Made by a program: the position numbers and the translations under genes. The notes beneath the pieces are model-generated. The model did no database searches, was not told the origin of the DNA, and was given only the letters and a program-made list of their open reading frames with translations. From Rhodobiaceae bacterium (GTDB lineage Bacteria; Pseudomonadota; Alphaproteobacteria; Rhizobiales; Tepidamorphaceae), in NCBI GenBank assembly GCA_020637855.1, contig JACKJR010000001.1, positions 1,066,226 through 1,130,225 of the forward strand: a stretch of 64,000 nucleotides of DNA, in the 5' to 3' direction. Position 1 is the stretch's first letter. Each line of letters opens with the position of its first letter. Shown piece by piece: positions 16,345 to 23,964 of the stretch.

Positions 16345-17442
16345 TTGGCGGGAAAACAGCCGGCAACCGCAATCGAGGCGCGGGGCATTTCCAAGGTTTT
16401 CGGATCGGGGCAGAACGAAACCCGGGCGCTCGACGATGTTTCCATGCAAATCCGTCCAAACGAGTTCTTCACGCTCCTTGGGCCATCGGGCTGCGGCAAG
16501 ACCACATTGCTGCGCATGGTTGCGGGGTTCGAGGTGCCGAACTCTGGCGCGGTATTTCTCGGCGATGAGGACATAACCGGCACACCTCCGAACCGCAGGC
16601 CGGTGAACACGGTATTCCAGAACCATGCGCTGTTTCCTCATCTGAGCGTCGCCCGGAACGTTGCTTTCGGCCTGGAGATGCTGGGCAAACCGCGCAAGGA
16701 GATATCCGACACCGTCGCGCGCATGCTGGCGCTGGTGCGGATGGAACAATTCGCCAATCAGGCAACGAACCAGATTTCAAAAAGCCAGAAACTTCGCGTT
16801 GCGCTTGCCCGCGCTCTTGCGCCGCGCCCCGAGGCTTTGCTGCTCGACGAGCCGCTCATCGCGCTGGATCACAAGTTGCGCAAGGAGATGCAGCTCGAAC
16901 TGAAGCGCTTGCAGGCGGAAACCGGCATTGCCTTCGTCTTCGCGACGCAGGATCAGCAAGAAGCGCTGACGATGTCCGATCGCATCGCGGTGATGAATGC
17001 CGGGCACATGATTCAGATCGGGTCGCCTGAAGATATCTACAGCCGTCCCTCGGGACGCTTCGTTGCCAGCTTCATCGGAGAATCGAATTTCTTCGAAGGC
17101 ACGGTTCAAAGCGTGAAAGGCGATGTTGCCGACATCAGGATGCCGAGCGGCCACATCGTCACGGCGCGCCTTGGTGCAGCCAAACCGGAAGGCAGTGTGA
17201 CCTTCGCGGTACGGCCGGAACACGTCCGCCTCGAACAGTTCGGCGTTGCCGGAACCATGCCTGCGAAAGTGACGCAAGCTGTCTATTCAGGCACGGATAC
17301 CCATTGCCACCTGGAGCTCGATGGCGGTGAACGCCTTGTGGCGCGGCTGCAAAACGCCGCCAGCGGCGGGCCCGCCTATGACAAGGGCATGCGTGCCGGC
17401 GTCCGCTTCGACGAGGGCGCAGCCCACGTGCTGGCCGATTGA
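16345..17442 (+). CDS. polyamine-type ABC transporter ATPase with degenerate signature and H-loop
   Basis: A 365-residue PotA/PotG-like ATPase. Intact parts are Walker A GPSGCGKT near residues 46-53, Q-loop V-F-Q-N-H-A-L-F-P-H, Walker B L-L-L-D-E-P, and a C-terminal TOBE region. The signature expected as LSGGQ reads I-S-K-S-Q (residues 144-148), the D-loop S-A-L-D reads I-A-L-D, and the switch histidine (T-H-D-Q) is glutamine Q202 (T-Q-D-Q). The start is TTG 16345 with AGGGG eight bases upstream. It overlaps the next permease gene by one base (TGATG). With this single ATPase gene both composite ATP sites of a homodimer would be altered. Confidence 0.88.
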   Translation: MAGKQPATAIEARGISKVFGSGQNETRALDDVSMQIRPNEFFTLLGPSGCGKTTLLRMVAGFEVPNSGAVFLGDEDITGTPPNRRPVNTVFQNHALFPHLSVARNVAFGLEMLGKPRKEISDTVARMLALVRMEQFANQATNQISKSQKLRVALARALAPRPEALLLDEPLIALDHKLRKEMQLELKRLQAETGIAFVFATQDQQEALTMSDRIAVMNAGHMIQIGSPEDIYSRPSGRFVASFIGESNFFEGTVQSVKGDVADIRMPSGHIVTARLGAAKPEGSVTFAVRPEHVRLEQFGVAGTMPAKVTQAVYSGTDTHCHLELDGGERLVARLQNAASGGPAYDKGMRAGVRFDEGAAHVLAD

Positions 17443-18383
17443 TGGCGACCATGGAGACGAGCGCATCTTCTGCTTCAAACCATGAAGCGTTGGCCAACAG
17501 CCGGCGGACGCGCAACAGCTGGCTTCTCTCTCTGCCCGCTGTTTTGCTGTTGCTGATCGGTGCAAGCGGACCGCTTCTTGTCCTGCTGGTCTGCTCGTTC
17601 CTGGAGCCGGGCGATTATGGCGGCGTGATCTGGAAACCGGGCATCGAGGCATGGTTCAAGACCATCTTCAGCGACGGCATCGGTGGGGATGCGATACAGC
17701 TTGCAGACGCTCACCTGCTGATATTCTGGCGCTCGGTGAAAGTGTCTCTGTTGACCGTGCTGGTCACTTTCGCTCTTGGGTTCCCCACGGCCTATTTCAT
17801 CGCCACGCGTCCCAGGCCGCAACGCACAGTCTGGCTGTTCCTCATCACCATACCGTTCTGGTCCAGCCTGCTGATCCGCACCATTGCCATTCTGGAAATG
17901 ATCCGCGGCGAAGGGGTCATCAACACGTTGGCGATCTGGATCGGCTTCATCGATCAGCCCATGCAGATGCTCCATACGGAGGGCGCGGTGCTGCTCGGCA
18001 TGGCATATGTCTATCTGCCGCTGATGGTGCTGCCGCTGCATGCCTCGATCGAGCGGTTCGATTTCCGCCTGCTTGAGGCTGGCTACGACCTTTATGCCAA
18101 TCGCTGGCAGGTGTTCCGCCGCATCGTACTGCCGCTGGCCGGTCCGGGCATCGTGGCAGGTTCCATCCTCGTCTTCGTATCTTCGCTGGGCGCATATGTA
18201 ACGCCGCGCGTGCTGGGCGGCGACGAAAGCGCGATGATTGCCAGCCTGATCGGATATCAGTTCAGCCAGGCAGAGAACTGGCCGCTCGGCGCGGCGCTAG
18301 CGATATTGCTGCTGGCTGCCGTGGCGATAGTTCTGGTGATCTTTATCCGAACTCTCTGCGCGGAGCGTGCCGATGACCGATGA
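17442..18383 (+). CDS. polyamine-type ABC transporter permease (PotB/PotH-like)
   Basis: A 313-residue permease with about six membrane segments (first near residues 28-48). Its EAA-type loop (L-L-E-A-G-Y-D-L-Y-A-N near residues 211-221) is of the spermidine/putrescine family. ATG 17442 shares a base with the upstream stop codon. The frame is intact with normal length. It would form the membrane channel with the next permease. Confidence 0.9.
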   Translation: MATMETSASSASNHEALANSRRTRNSWLLSLPAVLLLLIGASGPLLVLLVCSFLEPGDYGGVIWKPGIEAWFKTIFSDGIGGDAIQLADAHLLIFWRSVKVSLLTVLVTFALGFPTAYFIATRPRPQRTVWLFLITIPFWSSLLIRTIAILEMIRGEGVINTLAIWIGFIDQPMQMLHTEGAVLLGMAYVYLPLMVLPLHASIERFDFRLLEAGYDLYANRWQVFRRIVLPLAGPGIVAGSILVFVSSLGAYVTPRVLGGDESAMIASLIGYQFSQAENWPLGAALAILLLAAVAIVLVIFIRTLCAERADDR

Positions 18384-19215
18384 GCACCCCGCAGCGGCCT
18401 TGCCCACGGGCAAACGCAGCATTTTCCCGGTGAAAACCATACCCGGCCTTTCCGCTGTTGCCGTGATCAGTATTGCCGTCCTCTACGCGCCGGTCTTCGC
18501 GCTGGTTGTCCACTCCTTCCATGCCGGGGATTCAGGCGCTCTCTGGCAGGGGTTTTCGCTCAAGTGGTATGTGGCGGCGCTGGAAAACCGGGAGGTGCGG
18601 GAAGCTTTCATGCGCTCACTCACCGTTGCGGCGTCAGCCTCTGCCATTGCCACTGTTGCAGCCACCATGGCAGCGGTCGCGCGGACGCGCACGTTTCCCG
18701 GACGTACAGCCATACATCTGCTGATCAACCAACCGGTGATGATGCCCGAAATCATCATGGCCGCCGCGTTGCTGATCGTTTTCGCCTCGATCAAGGCCGC
18801 CACAGGCTACGCCGGCCTTGGCTACCTCATCCTCGCTCATGCCGCATTTTGCGTGCCAGTCGCATATTTGCCGGTCCGAGCGAGGCTGGAAAGCATCGAT
18901 CTCAACCTGGAAATGGCCGCCGCCGACCTCTACGCCACGCCATGGCAAGCCTTCAGGCGCATCACGCTGCCGCTAATGGCACCCGGCATCGCCGCAGGTG
19001 CGATACTGGCTTTCGTGATCTCGCTGGATGATGTGATCATCAGCGAATTCGTGAAGGCGGCGGGGCAGGACACCTTGCCGACTTACATGCTCGGCCAACT
19101 GCGCCAGACGGTCACGCCCGAGATCAACGCCATATCCACGGCGCTCATCGCGCTGACCGCGATACTGCTCTGCATTTTCTTTGTTCTGAGCCCGACGCGG
19201 GAGCGCAAATCCTGA
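18373..19215 (+). CDS. polyamine-type ABC transporter permease (PotC/PotI-like)
   Basis: A 280-residue permease with six predicted membrane segments and an EAA-type loop (E-M-A-A-A-D-L-Y-A near residues 180-188), followed by the conserved F-R-R-I-T-L-P-L-M-A-P-G-I. ATG 18373 overlaps the upstream gene by 11 bases and follows GGAG; GTG 18367 is an alternative. No periplasmic binding protein gene follows: the next gene is the convergent deacetylase-family enzyme. Confidence 0.9.
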   Translation: MTDEHPAAALPTGKRSIFPVKTIPGLSAVAVISIAVLYAPVFALVVHSFHAGDSGALWQGFSLKWYVAALENREVREAFMRSLTVAASASAIATVAATMAAVARTRTFPGRTAIHLLINQPVMMPEIIMAAALLIVFASIKAATGYAGLGYLILAHAAFCVPVAYLPVRARLESIDLNLEMAAADLYATPWQAFRRITLPLMAPGIAAGAILAFVISLDDVIISEFVKAAGQDTLPTYMLGQLRQTVTPEINAISTALIALTAILLCIFFVLSPTRERKS

Positions 19216-19240
19216 CCGCAAGCTCTGTCACCATAAGTTT

Positions 19241-20269
19241 TCAGGCTCCCAGAAAGCCTTCCAGCACGTTCACGGTGTTGATGCCAACCGCCTCGATGGC
19301 ATAACCGCCTTCCATGCAGAAGACGGTCGGAAGGCCAAGCGTCCCGATGCGGCGGCCGCAATCGGTAAAGTCTTCGCAGGTCAGTTTGAAGAAACTGATC
19401 GGGTCTTCCTTGAAGGCATCGACACCGAGCGAAATCACAAGCGCTTCCGCACCGAACTTGGCCGTGCGTGCAATGGCATCGTCGAGCGCCTGGCTCCAAA
19501 CGTCGTAGCGCGTTCCGGGAGGCATCGGATAATTCGCTGTCGTACCCGCGCCGCCGCCCGCGCCGGTTTCGTCGCTGTAACCGAGAAAATAGGGAAACGC
19601 ATCTTCAGGCTGGCCGTGCAGTGACGCGAAGAACACATCGCCACGATCGTAGAAAATATCCTGTGTGCCGTTGCCGTGGTGAAAATCGATGTCGAGCACC
19701 GCGACATGTGCTGCACCGCCATCGATGAACATCTGCGCGGCGACGGCTGCGTTGTTGATGAAGCAATAACCGCCATACATGTCGATTGCCGCGTGATGGC
19801 CCGGCGGACGGCAAAGGGCAAAGGCTGCCCGCGCACCGGATGCAACGTGTTTCTGTGCCGATTGTGCCGAGGCGCAAGATGACAGGGCCGCCTCCCAGGT
19901 GCCAGCGGTCATGGCCGTCTCGCAGGCAAGCGCGTAATAGCCGACCTTGCCATCGATATGGTCGGGACAGCGCGCCTGCATCCGCCGGGCGGGGAAGGCG
20001 GTCGGCATGATTTCTCCGGCAAAGCCGGCGGCCTTCCATTCATCCCAGGCGGTTTCCAGAAACGACACATAGCCGGCGTCGTGCAGCTCGAGAATCGGTT
20101 TCCGGTCCGCTTCGTCCGGGGCGACAGGGGCGTCGAAACCGCGCTCGCGCAATCGGTTGAGGATGTATTCCGCGCGCGATGGCCGCTCGAAAGGGGTGAC
20201 GAATTCCCCGCCGGACAATTCCGCCTGTGGAAAATGCAGGCGGTGCTTTTCGCTGAAGAAGGTTTTCAT
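19241..20269 (-). CDS. aphA: acetylpolyamine amidohydrolase, histone-deacetylase superfamily
   Basis: A 342-residue HDAC-fold hydrolase. Visible are the His-His dyad in R-P-P-G-H-H-A, zinc ligands in D-I-D-F-H-H-G-N-G-T and in L-G-V-D-A-F, and the catalytic tyrosine in E-G-G-Y-A-I-E. Length (about 341) and the N-terminus M-K-T-F-F-S-E match acetylpolyamine amidohydrolase (AphA), which removes acetyl groups from acetylputrescine and related polyamines. It is convergent with the polyamine-type transporter genes, with only 25 bases between stops, which supports that substrate. The start at 20269 is chosen over 20281 because it matches the family N-terminus. Confidence 0.85.
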   Translation of the reverse strand: MKTFFSEKHRLHFPQAELSGGEFVTPFERPSRAEYILNRLRERGFDAPVAPDEADRKPILELHDAGYVSFLETAWDEWKAAGFAGEIMPTAFPARRMQARCPDHIDGKVGYYALACETAMTAGTWEAALSSCASAQSAQKHVASGARAAFALCRPPGHHAAIDMYGGYCFINNAAVAAQMFIDGGAAHVAVLDIDFHHGNGTQDIFYDRGDVFFASLHGQPEDAFPYFLGYSDETGAGGGAGTTANYPMPPGTRYDVWSQALDDAIARTAKFGAEALVISLGVDAFKEDPISFFKLTCEDFTDCGRRIGTLGLPTVFCMEGGYAIEAVGINTVNVLEGFLGA

Positions 20270-20439
20270 GCCTGAAGCCATCTGGTTGCGTCGACAGAGG
20301 CTGAAGCTAACCGCCTATTCGGTTTTGTGACAATTGCGAAGGCCGGAGGAACTGGTGCTACTTGCTTTTAACCTCTTCGCTGGCATAGAAAGCGACCTCG
20401 CCGGCGCCACCACGTTTCGCCGGCTTCTCCATGGTTCAG

Positions 20440-20513
20440 GGCCACGTGGCGGAGTGGTGACGCAGCGGACTGCAAATCCGTATACCCCGGTTCGATTCCG
20501 GGCGTGGCCTCCA
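20440..20513 (+). tRNA. tRNA-Cys (anticodon GCA)
   Basis: A 74-nt cloverleaf: acceptor GGCCACG / CGTGGCC, anticodon loop CTGCAAA (GCA), T-loop TTCGATT, discriminator T and encoded CCA. Confidence 0.95.
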
Positions 20514-20667
20514 TGAGCTCTTATATCTCATTCCGGAATGGATTTTTTCCTTTGCTGGCACCAAGCAACGGTTGAGGCTTGGCGCGGAGCGGACTATGAC
20601 GTTCATGCAGACGGCGCCAAGGCAGGGCCGTCATGGCGCATCAATAGGGTCCGGGGGCAGGAAACCG

Positions 20668-21330
20668 ATGGATTACAAAGCTGCACGCGAACGCATGGTC
20701 GACAACCAGCTTCGGCCGAACGCAGTCACGGACACGCGCATCCTGACCACGATGCTTGGCGTGGAGCGTGAAAAATTCGTTCCCGCATCTCTGCACAACA
20801 TGGCCTATCTGGATGAGGACCTTCCGCTTGACGGCGAAGGCGGCGCAGCCCGGTTCCTGATGGAGCCCATGACCTTCGCCAAGCTCGTCCAGCTTGCAGG
20901 CATAGGCGCAGACGACCTCGTTCTCGATGTCGGCGTGGTAACCGGGTACACGTCTGCCGTGATTTCCCGCTTTTGCGGCGCCGTGGTCGGTCTTGAGGTG
21001 GACGAGAACCTTGCCACCCGCGCAACGGATGTCCTGGCTGGAGAAGGCTTCGACAACGTCGCCATTTTCGCCGGACCGCTGGAAGCCGGGTTCGCTTCAC
21101 AGGGACCCTACGATGTCATCGTCCTGGAAGGTGCCGTCGAACAGGTTCCGGAGGGTTTCTTCGGGCAATTGCGCGAAGGCGGGCGGCTTGTCGCAGTCGT
21201 GCAGGATGGGCCGATCGGGCGCGCCACGCTCTTCGTCAAGACGGACGGGCGCATCAGCAGCTCCATTGCATTCGACGCAAATATCCAGCCCCTCCCGGGT
21301 TTTGCCCGCACGCCTGAATTCGTCTTCTAG
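20668..21330 (+). CDS. divergent protein-L-isoaspartate O-methyltransferase-like protein
   Basis: A 220-residue SAM-methyltransferase-fold protein of the PIMT family (R-x-x-M-V-x-x-Q-L and R-E-K-F-V-P near the N-terminus). It departs from true PIMT: motif I is L-D-V-G-V-V-T-G-Y-T rather than E-I-G-T-G-S-G-Y, and the substrate loop G-Q-T-I-S-x-P of the family is replaced by F-L-M-E-P-M-T. A second, orthodox PIMT is encoded at 43903. ATG 20668 has GGGGGCAGG upstream. It lies upstream of tolC, a pairing I recognise from other Rhizobiales. Enzymatic activity is uncertain. Confidence 0.82.
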   Translation: MDYKAARERMVDNQLRPNAVTDTRILTTMLGVEREKFVPASLHNMAYLDEDLPLDGEGGAARFLMEPMTFAKLVQLAGIGADDLVLDVGVVTGYTSAVISRFCGAVVGLEVDENLATRATDVLAGEGFDNVAIFAGPLEAGFASQGPYDVIVLEGAVEQVPEGFFGQLREGGRLVAVVQDGPIGRATLFVKTDGRISSSIAFDANIQPLPGFARTPEFVF

Positions 21331-21614
21331 CCGCCCGCAACTTCCACGCTTCATACGCGCATGCATGTGGCGCATTTGCGCCATGCGGCCGGGAAACCCG
21401 CGAGCAGGCACCTGTTGTCTTGCATTCGAAAAAAGCCGGACTAGGGTGGTCGGGCTCGGCGACCGCCATAGATACTGCTTGCCTTTGAGTGCTGGCAAAG
21501 CAGAGACACGCGCGAGGTCGGCAGGGCGAGAGTTGGTCGATGGAAAGCGGCAGCGGCTGGATAGACAAAGCCGCGCCCTTCCGGAACAGGGCTGCTGTAC
21601 GGGAGTAGTACGGG
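21331..21614. other. 284-base spacer before tolC
   Basis: No gene seen. It has an inverted repeat TGGCGCA-TT-TGCGCCA at 21368-21383, a candidate operator, and GGGAG nine bases ahead of the tolC GTG start. Confidence 0.4.
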
Positions 21615-23006
21615 GTGCGTCAATTGCGGCAGGGAAGGCTTTATCTCGCTGGTGTTCTGGCGGGTGCGATCGGTGTTGCGGCGGGGTTTTCCGCGCACGC
21701 CGAGACCATGATGTCTGCAATGTCCTATGCCTATGGTTCCAATCCGACGCTGAATGCGGCGCGGGCGGAAGCGCGAGCCGTGGACGAGGGTGTGGCCCAG
21801 GCATTGTCAGGATGGCGCCCGACCGTGACCGGTGAGGCCTCGATCGGCCAGAAATACACCGACACCAATTCAAACTCCGCGTCATCCAGCGGAAGTTCGA
21901 GCACGTCTCCTGGAAACCTTGGCGTGACGGTCAACCAGCCGCTGTTCCGCGGATACCGGACCATCAACTCCACCAAGCAGGCCGAAGCCGCGGTGCGAGC
22001 AGCGCATGAATCCCTGCGCAACACCGAACAGAACGTGCTCCTGCAGGCCGCGCAGTCTTACGCGGATGTTGTGCGCGATTCCGCGATCGTGGAGTTGCGC
22101 AACAACAACCTGTCGGTGCTTCAGGAGCAATTGCGCGCTGTTCAGGACCGTTTTGAGGTTGGCGAAGTCACGCGCACCGATGTTGCCCAGGCAAGGGCGC
22201 GTGCCAGCGCGGCCCAATCGGCGGTCAACGCTGCTCAGGCGCAACTGCTGACCAGCCGCGCGACCTATATCCAGATCGTCGGTCGGGAGCCGAAAAATCT
22301 CAAAGCTCCGCAACCCTTCACCCGCCAGATTCCGGCTTCGCTCGATCAGGCGATCGCACTCAGCAGGTCCGATCACCCGGCGATCAAGGCGGCGCGGTTC
22401 TCGGAAGAATCAGCGGCTTTTGCGATCAAGGTCGCCGAGGGTGCCCTGTTGCCGACGCTGTCGCTGCAGGGAACCGTCGATTACAACACCGAGCCTTCCG
22501 CGACTGTCAACAGCACGTTCAGCGCCCAGATTCTCGGTGTCCTCACCGTCCCGATCTATCAGGGCGGTTTGGAATATTCACAGGTTCGTCAGGCCAAGCA
22601 GACCCGGACCCAGCGCATGCTCGAGGTTGATGTGGCGCGCGCCCAGGTTCAGGCGGCGGTGCTATCCGCATGGGGTGGATTGCAGGCGGCACGCGCATCG
22701 ATCATTTCCGCACAGGCGCAGATCGAGGCAGCATCCATTGCCCTTAATGGTGTGCGCGAGGAAGCACGTGTTGGCCAGCGCACCACGCTTGATGTCCTTG
22801 ACGCCCAGCAGGAACTGCTGGATGCCCGCGTAAGCCGCGTCATCGCGGAGAGGGATCAGGTCGTTGCGTCCGTGTCGATCTATTCGGCGATCGGGCGGCT
22901 TCTGGCCAACCGGATCGGGCTCTCGGTGCGCGAATACAAGCCGGAAACCAATGCCGGCCAGGTTCGTGACAAGTGGTTCGGGCTGCGCACCTCCGACGGT
23001 CAATAA
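21615..23006 (+). CDS. tolC: TolC family outer membrane efflux protein
   Basis: A 463-residue outer-membrane channel. A signal peptide (residues 1-30, cleavage near A-H-A|E) precedes two outer-membrane-factor repeats rich in alanine and glutamine heptads, with the family's N-Q-P-L-F-R-G and P-I-Y-Q-G-G motifs. It forms the exit duct for type I secretion or RND efflux; no partner pump lies here. Translation starts at GTG 21615 with GGGAG nine bases upstream. Confidence 0.92.
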   Translation: MRQLRQGRLYLAGVLAGAIGVAAGFSAHAETMMSAMSYAYGSNPTLNAARAEARAVDEGVAQALSGWRPTVTGEASIGQKYTDTNSNSASSSGSSSTSPGNLGVTVNQPLFRGYRTINSTKQAEAAVRAAHESLRNTEQNVLLQAAQSYADVVRDSAIVELRNNNLSVLQEQLRAVQDRFEVGEVTRTDVAQARARASAAQSAVNAAQAQLLTSRATYIQIVGREPKNLKAPQPFTRQIPASLDQAIALSRSDHPAIKAARFSEESAAFAIKVAEGALLPTLSLQGTVDYNTEPSATVNSTFSAQILGVLTVPIYQGGLEYSQVRQAKQTRTQRMLEVDVARAQVQAAVLSAWGGLQAARASIISAQAQIEAASIALNGVREEARVGQRTTLDVLDAQQELLDARVSRVIAERDQVVASVSIYSAIGRLLANRIGLSVREYKPETNAGQVRDKWFGLRTSDGQ

Positions 23007-23185
23007 GCGCTCAGGTCAGCACTCGTTAATTTCTTGGTGTGAAAATCAGCCGTGGAAGGGTCTGATGGCGGCCTTTTGCGCCGGTGCTCAACCTGCGATA
23101 CTCCGGCGCATGTAATGATTCTGTCCATCCCGAACGTCTTGGGGCAGGCGGCGGCTGGAATCGACGACGCGGCGGAGCGGGGCAA

Positions 23186-23809
23186 ATGTCGAAAGCGGCG
23201 CAACAGAGCGAACCGTCGATGGAGGAAATCCTTGCCTCCATTCGAAAAATTATTTCCGACGAGAACGACGCTCCGGCTGCGGAGGCCGCAAAACCGGCTG
23301 AAAAGCCTGAGCCGGCACCGGAACCTGTAGCCGAGAAGAAACCCGAGCCCGCGGTGGCCAAGGAAGTTCCCGCGCCTAAACCGCAGGAAGAACCGGCAGC
23401 TGCGGAAGACGATGCGTCGGACGACATTCTTGAGCTGACCGACGATATGGTCGCCGATACGCCTCAGAAGGTGGTGGGCGTCGATCCGGAAGTATCTTTC
23501 GAGGATTTCGCGGTCGAGGAGCCCGAACCGGAGCCTGTTGCGGAGAAACCGGCAAAGAGCGAGGCAGCCGGCAAGACTGTGGCGGAAGCCATGGCGGACC
23601 GCCTGATTTCACCCGCAACGGATGCAGCCGTCGGCAGTGCTTTCGGCAAGCTCGCCAACACCATTCTCAGCCGGGATTCCCACACGCTTGAGGATCTGGT
23701 GAAGGAGATGCTGCGGCCGATGCTGCAGGAATGGCTCGACGATAATCTCCCCGGCATGGTCGAAAAGCTGGTGCGCGAGGAAATCGAGCGGGTTTCGCGC
23801 GGCCGCTGA
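23186..23809 (+). CDS. popZ: polar organizing protein PopZ family (DUF2497)
   Basis: A 207-residue acidic protein with the three-part PopZ layout: a short conserved N-terminal helix (E-P-S-M-E-E-I-L-A-S-I-R-K-I-I), a long Pro/Glu-rich spacer (about residues 30-120), and a conserved C-terminal helical region (L-x-D-L-V-K-E-M-L-R-P-M-L-Q-E-W-L-D). PopZ forms polar condensates that anchor the chromosome origin and recruit cell-cycle proteins. ATG 23186 with GGAGCGGGG upstream is chosen over 23084. It precedes valS by 155 bases, an order typical of Rhizobiales. Confidence 0.88.
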   Translation: MSKAAQQSEPSMEEILASIRKIISDENDAPAAEAAKPAEKPEPAPEPVAEKKPEPAVAKEVPAPKPQEEPAAAEDDASDDILELTDDMVADTPQKVVGVDPEVSFEDFAVEEPEPEPVAEKPAKSEAAGKTVAEAMADRLISPATDAAVGSAFGKLANTILSRDSHTLEDLVKEMLRPMLQEWLDDNLPGMVEKLVREEIERVSRGR

Positions 23810-23964
23810 TCCTTCTGATCATCTTTCATTTTCGTTTGTCATTGCCGGTGCCTGCGCCAATAACGCCGGTTGACAGTCACCTGAGCGTGGTCTTTACCAC
23901 GTGACGCCGTAATGCCCGGTGTTGCAGGCGTATTCGGCACGGTCAGACCAATCCGGTGTACAGC

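Noticed and set aside
16345..17442. calling the degenerate ABC ATPase a pseudogene
   Set aside because: The frame is full length with intact Walker A, Q-loop and Walker B, a good ribosome site and coupled permease genes. Changes are confined to the signature, D-loop and H-loop, so a changed function is as likely as decay.
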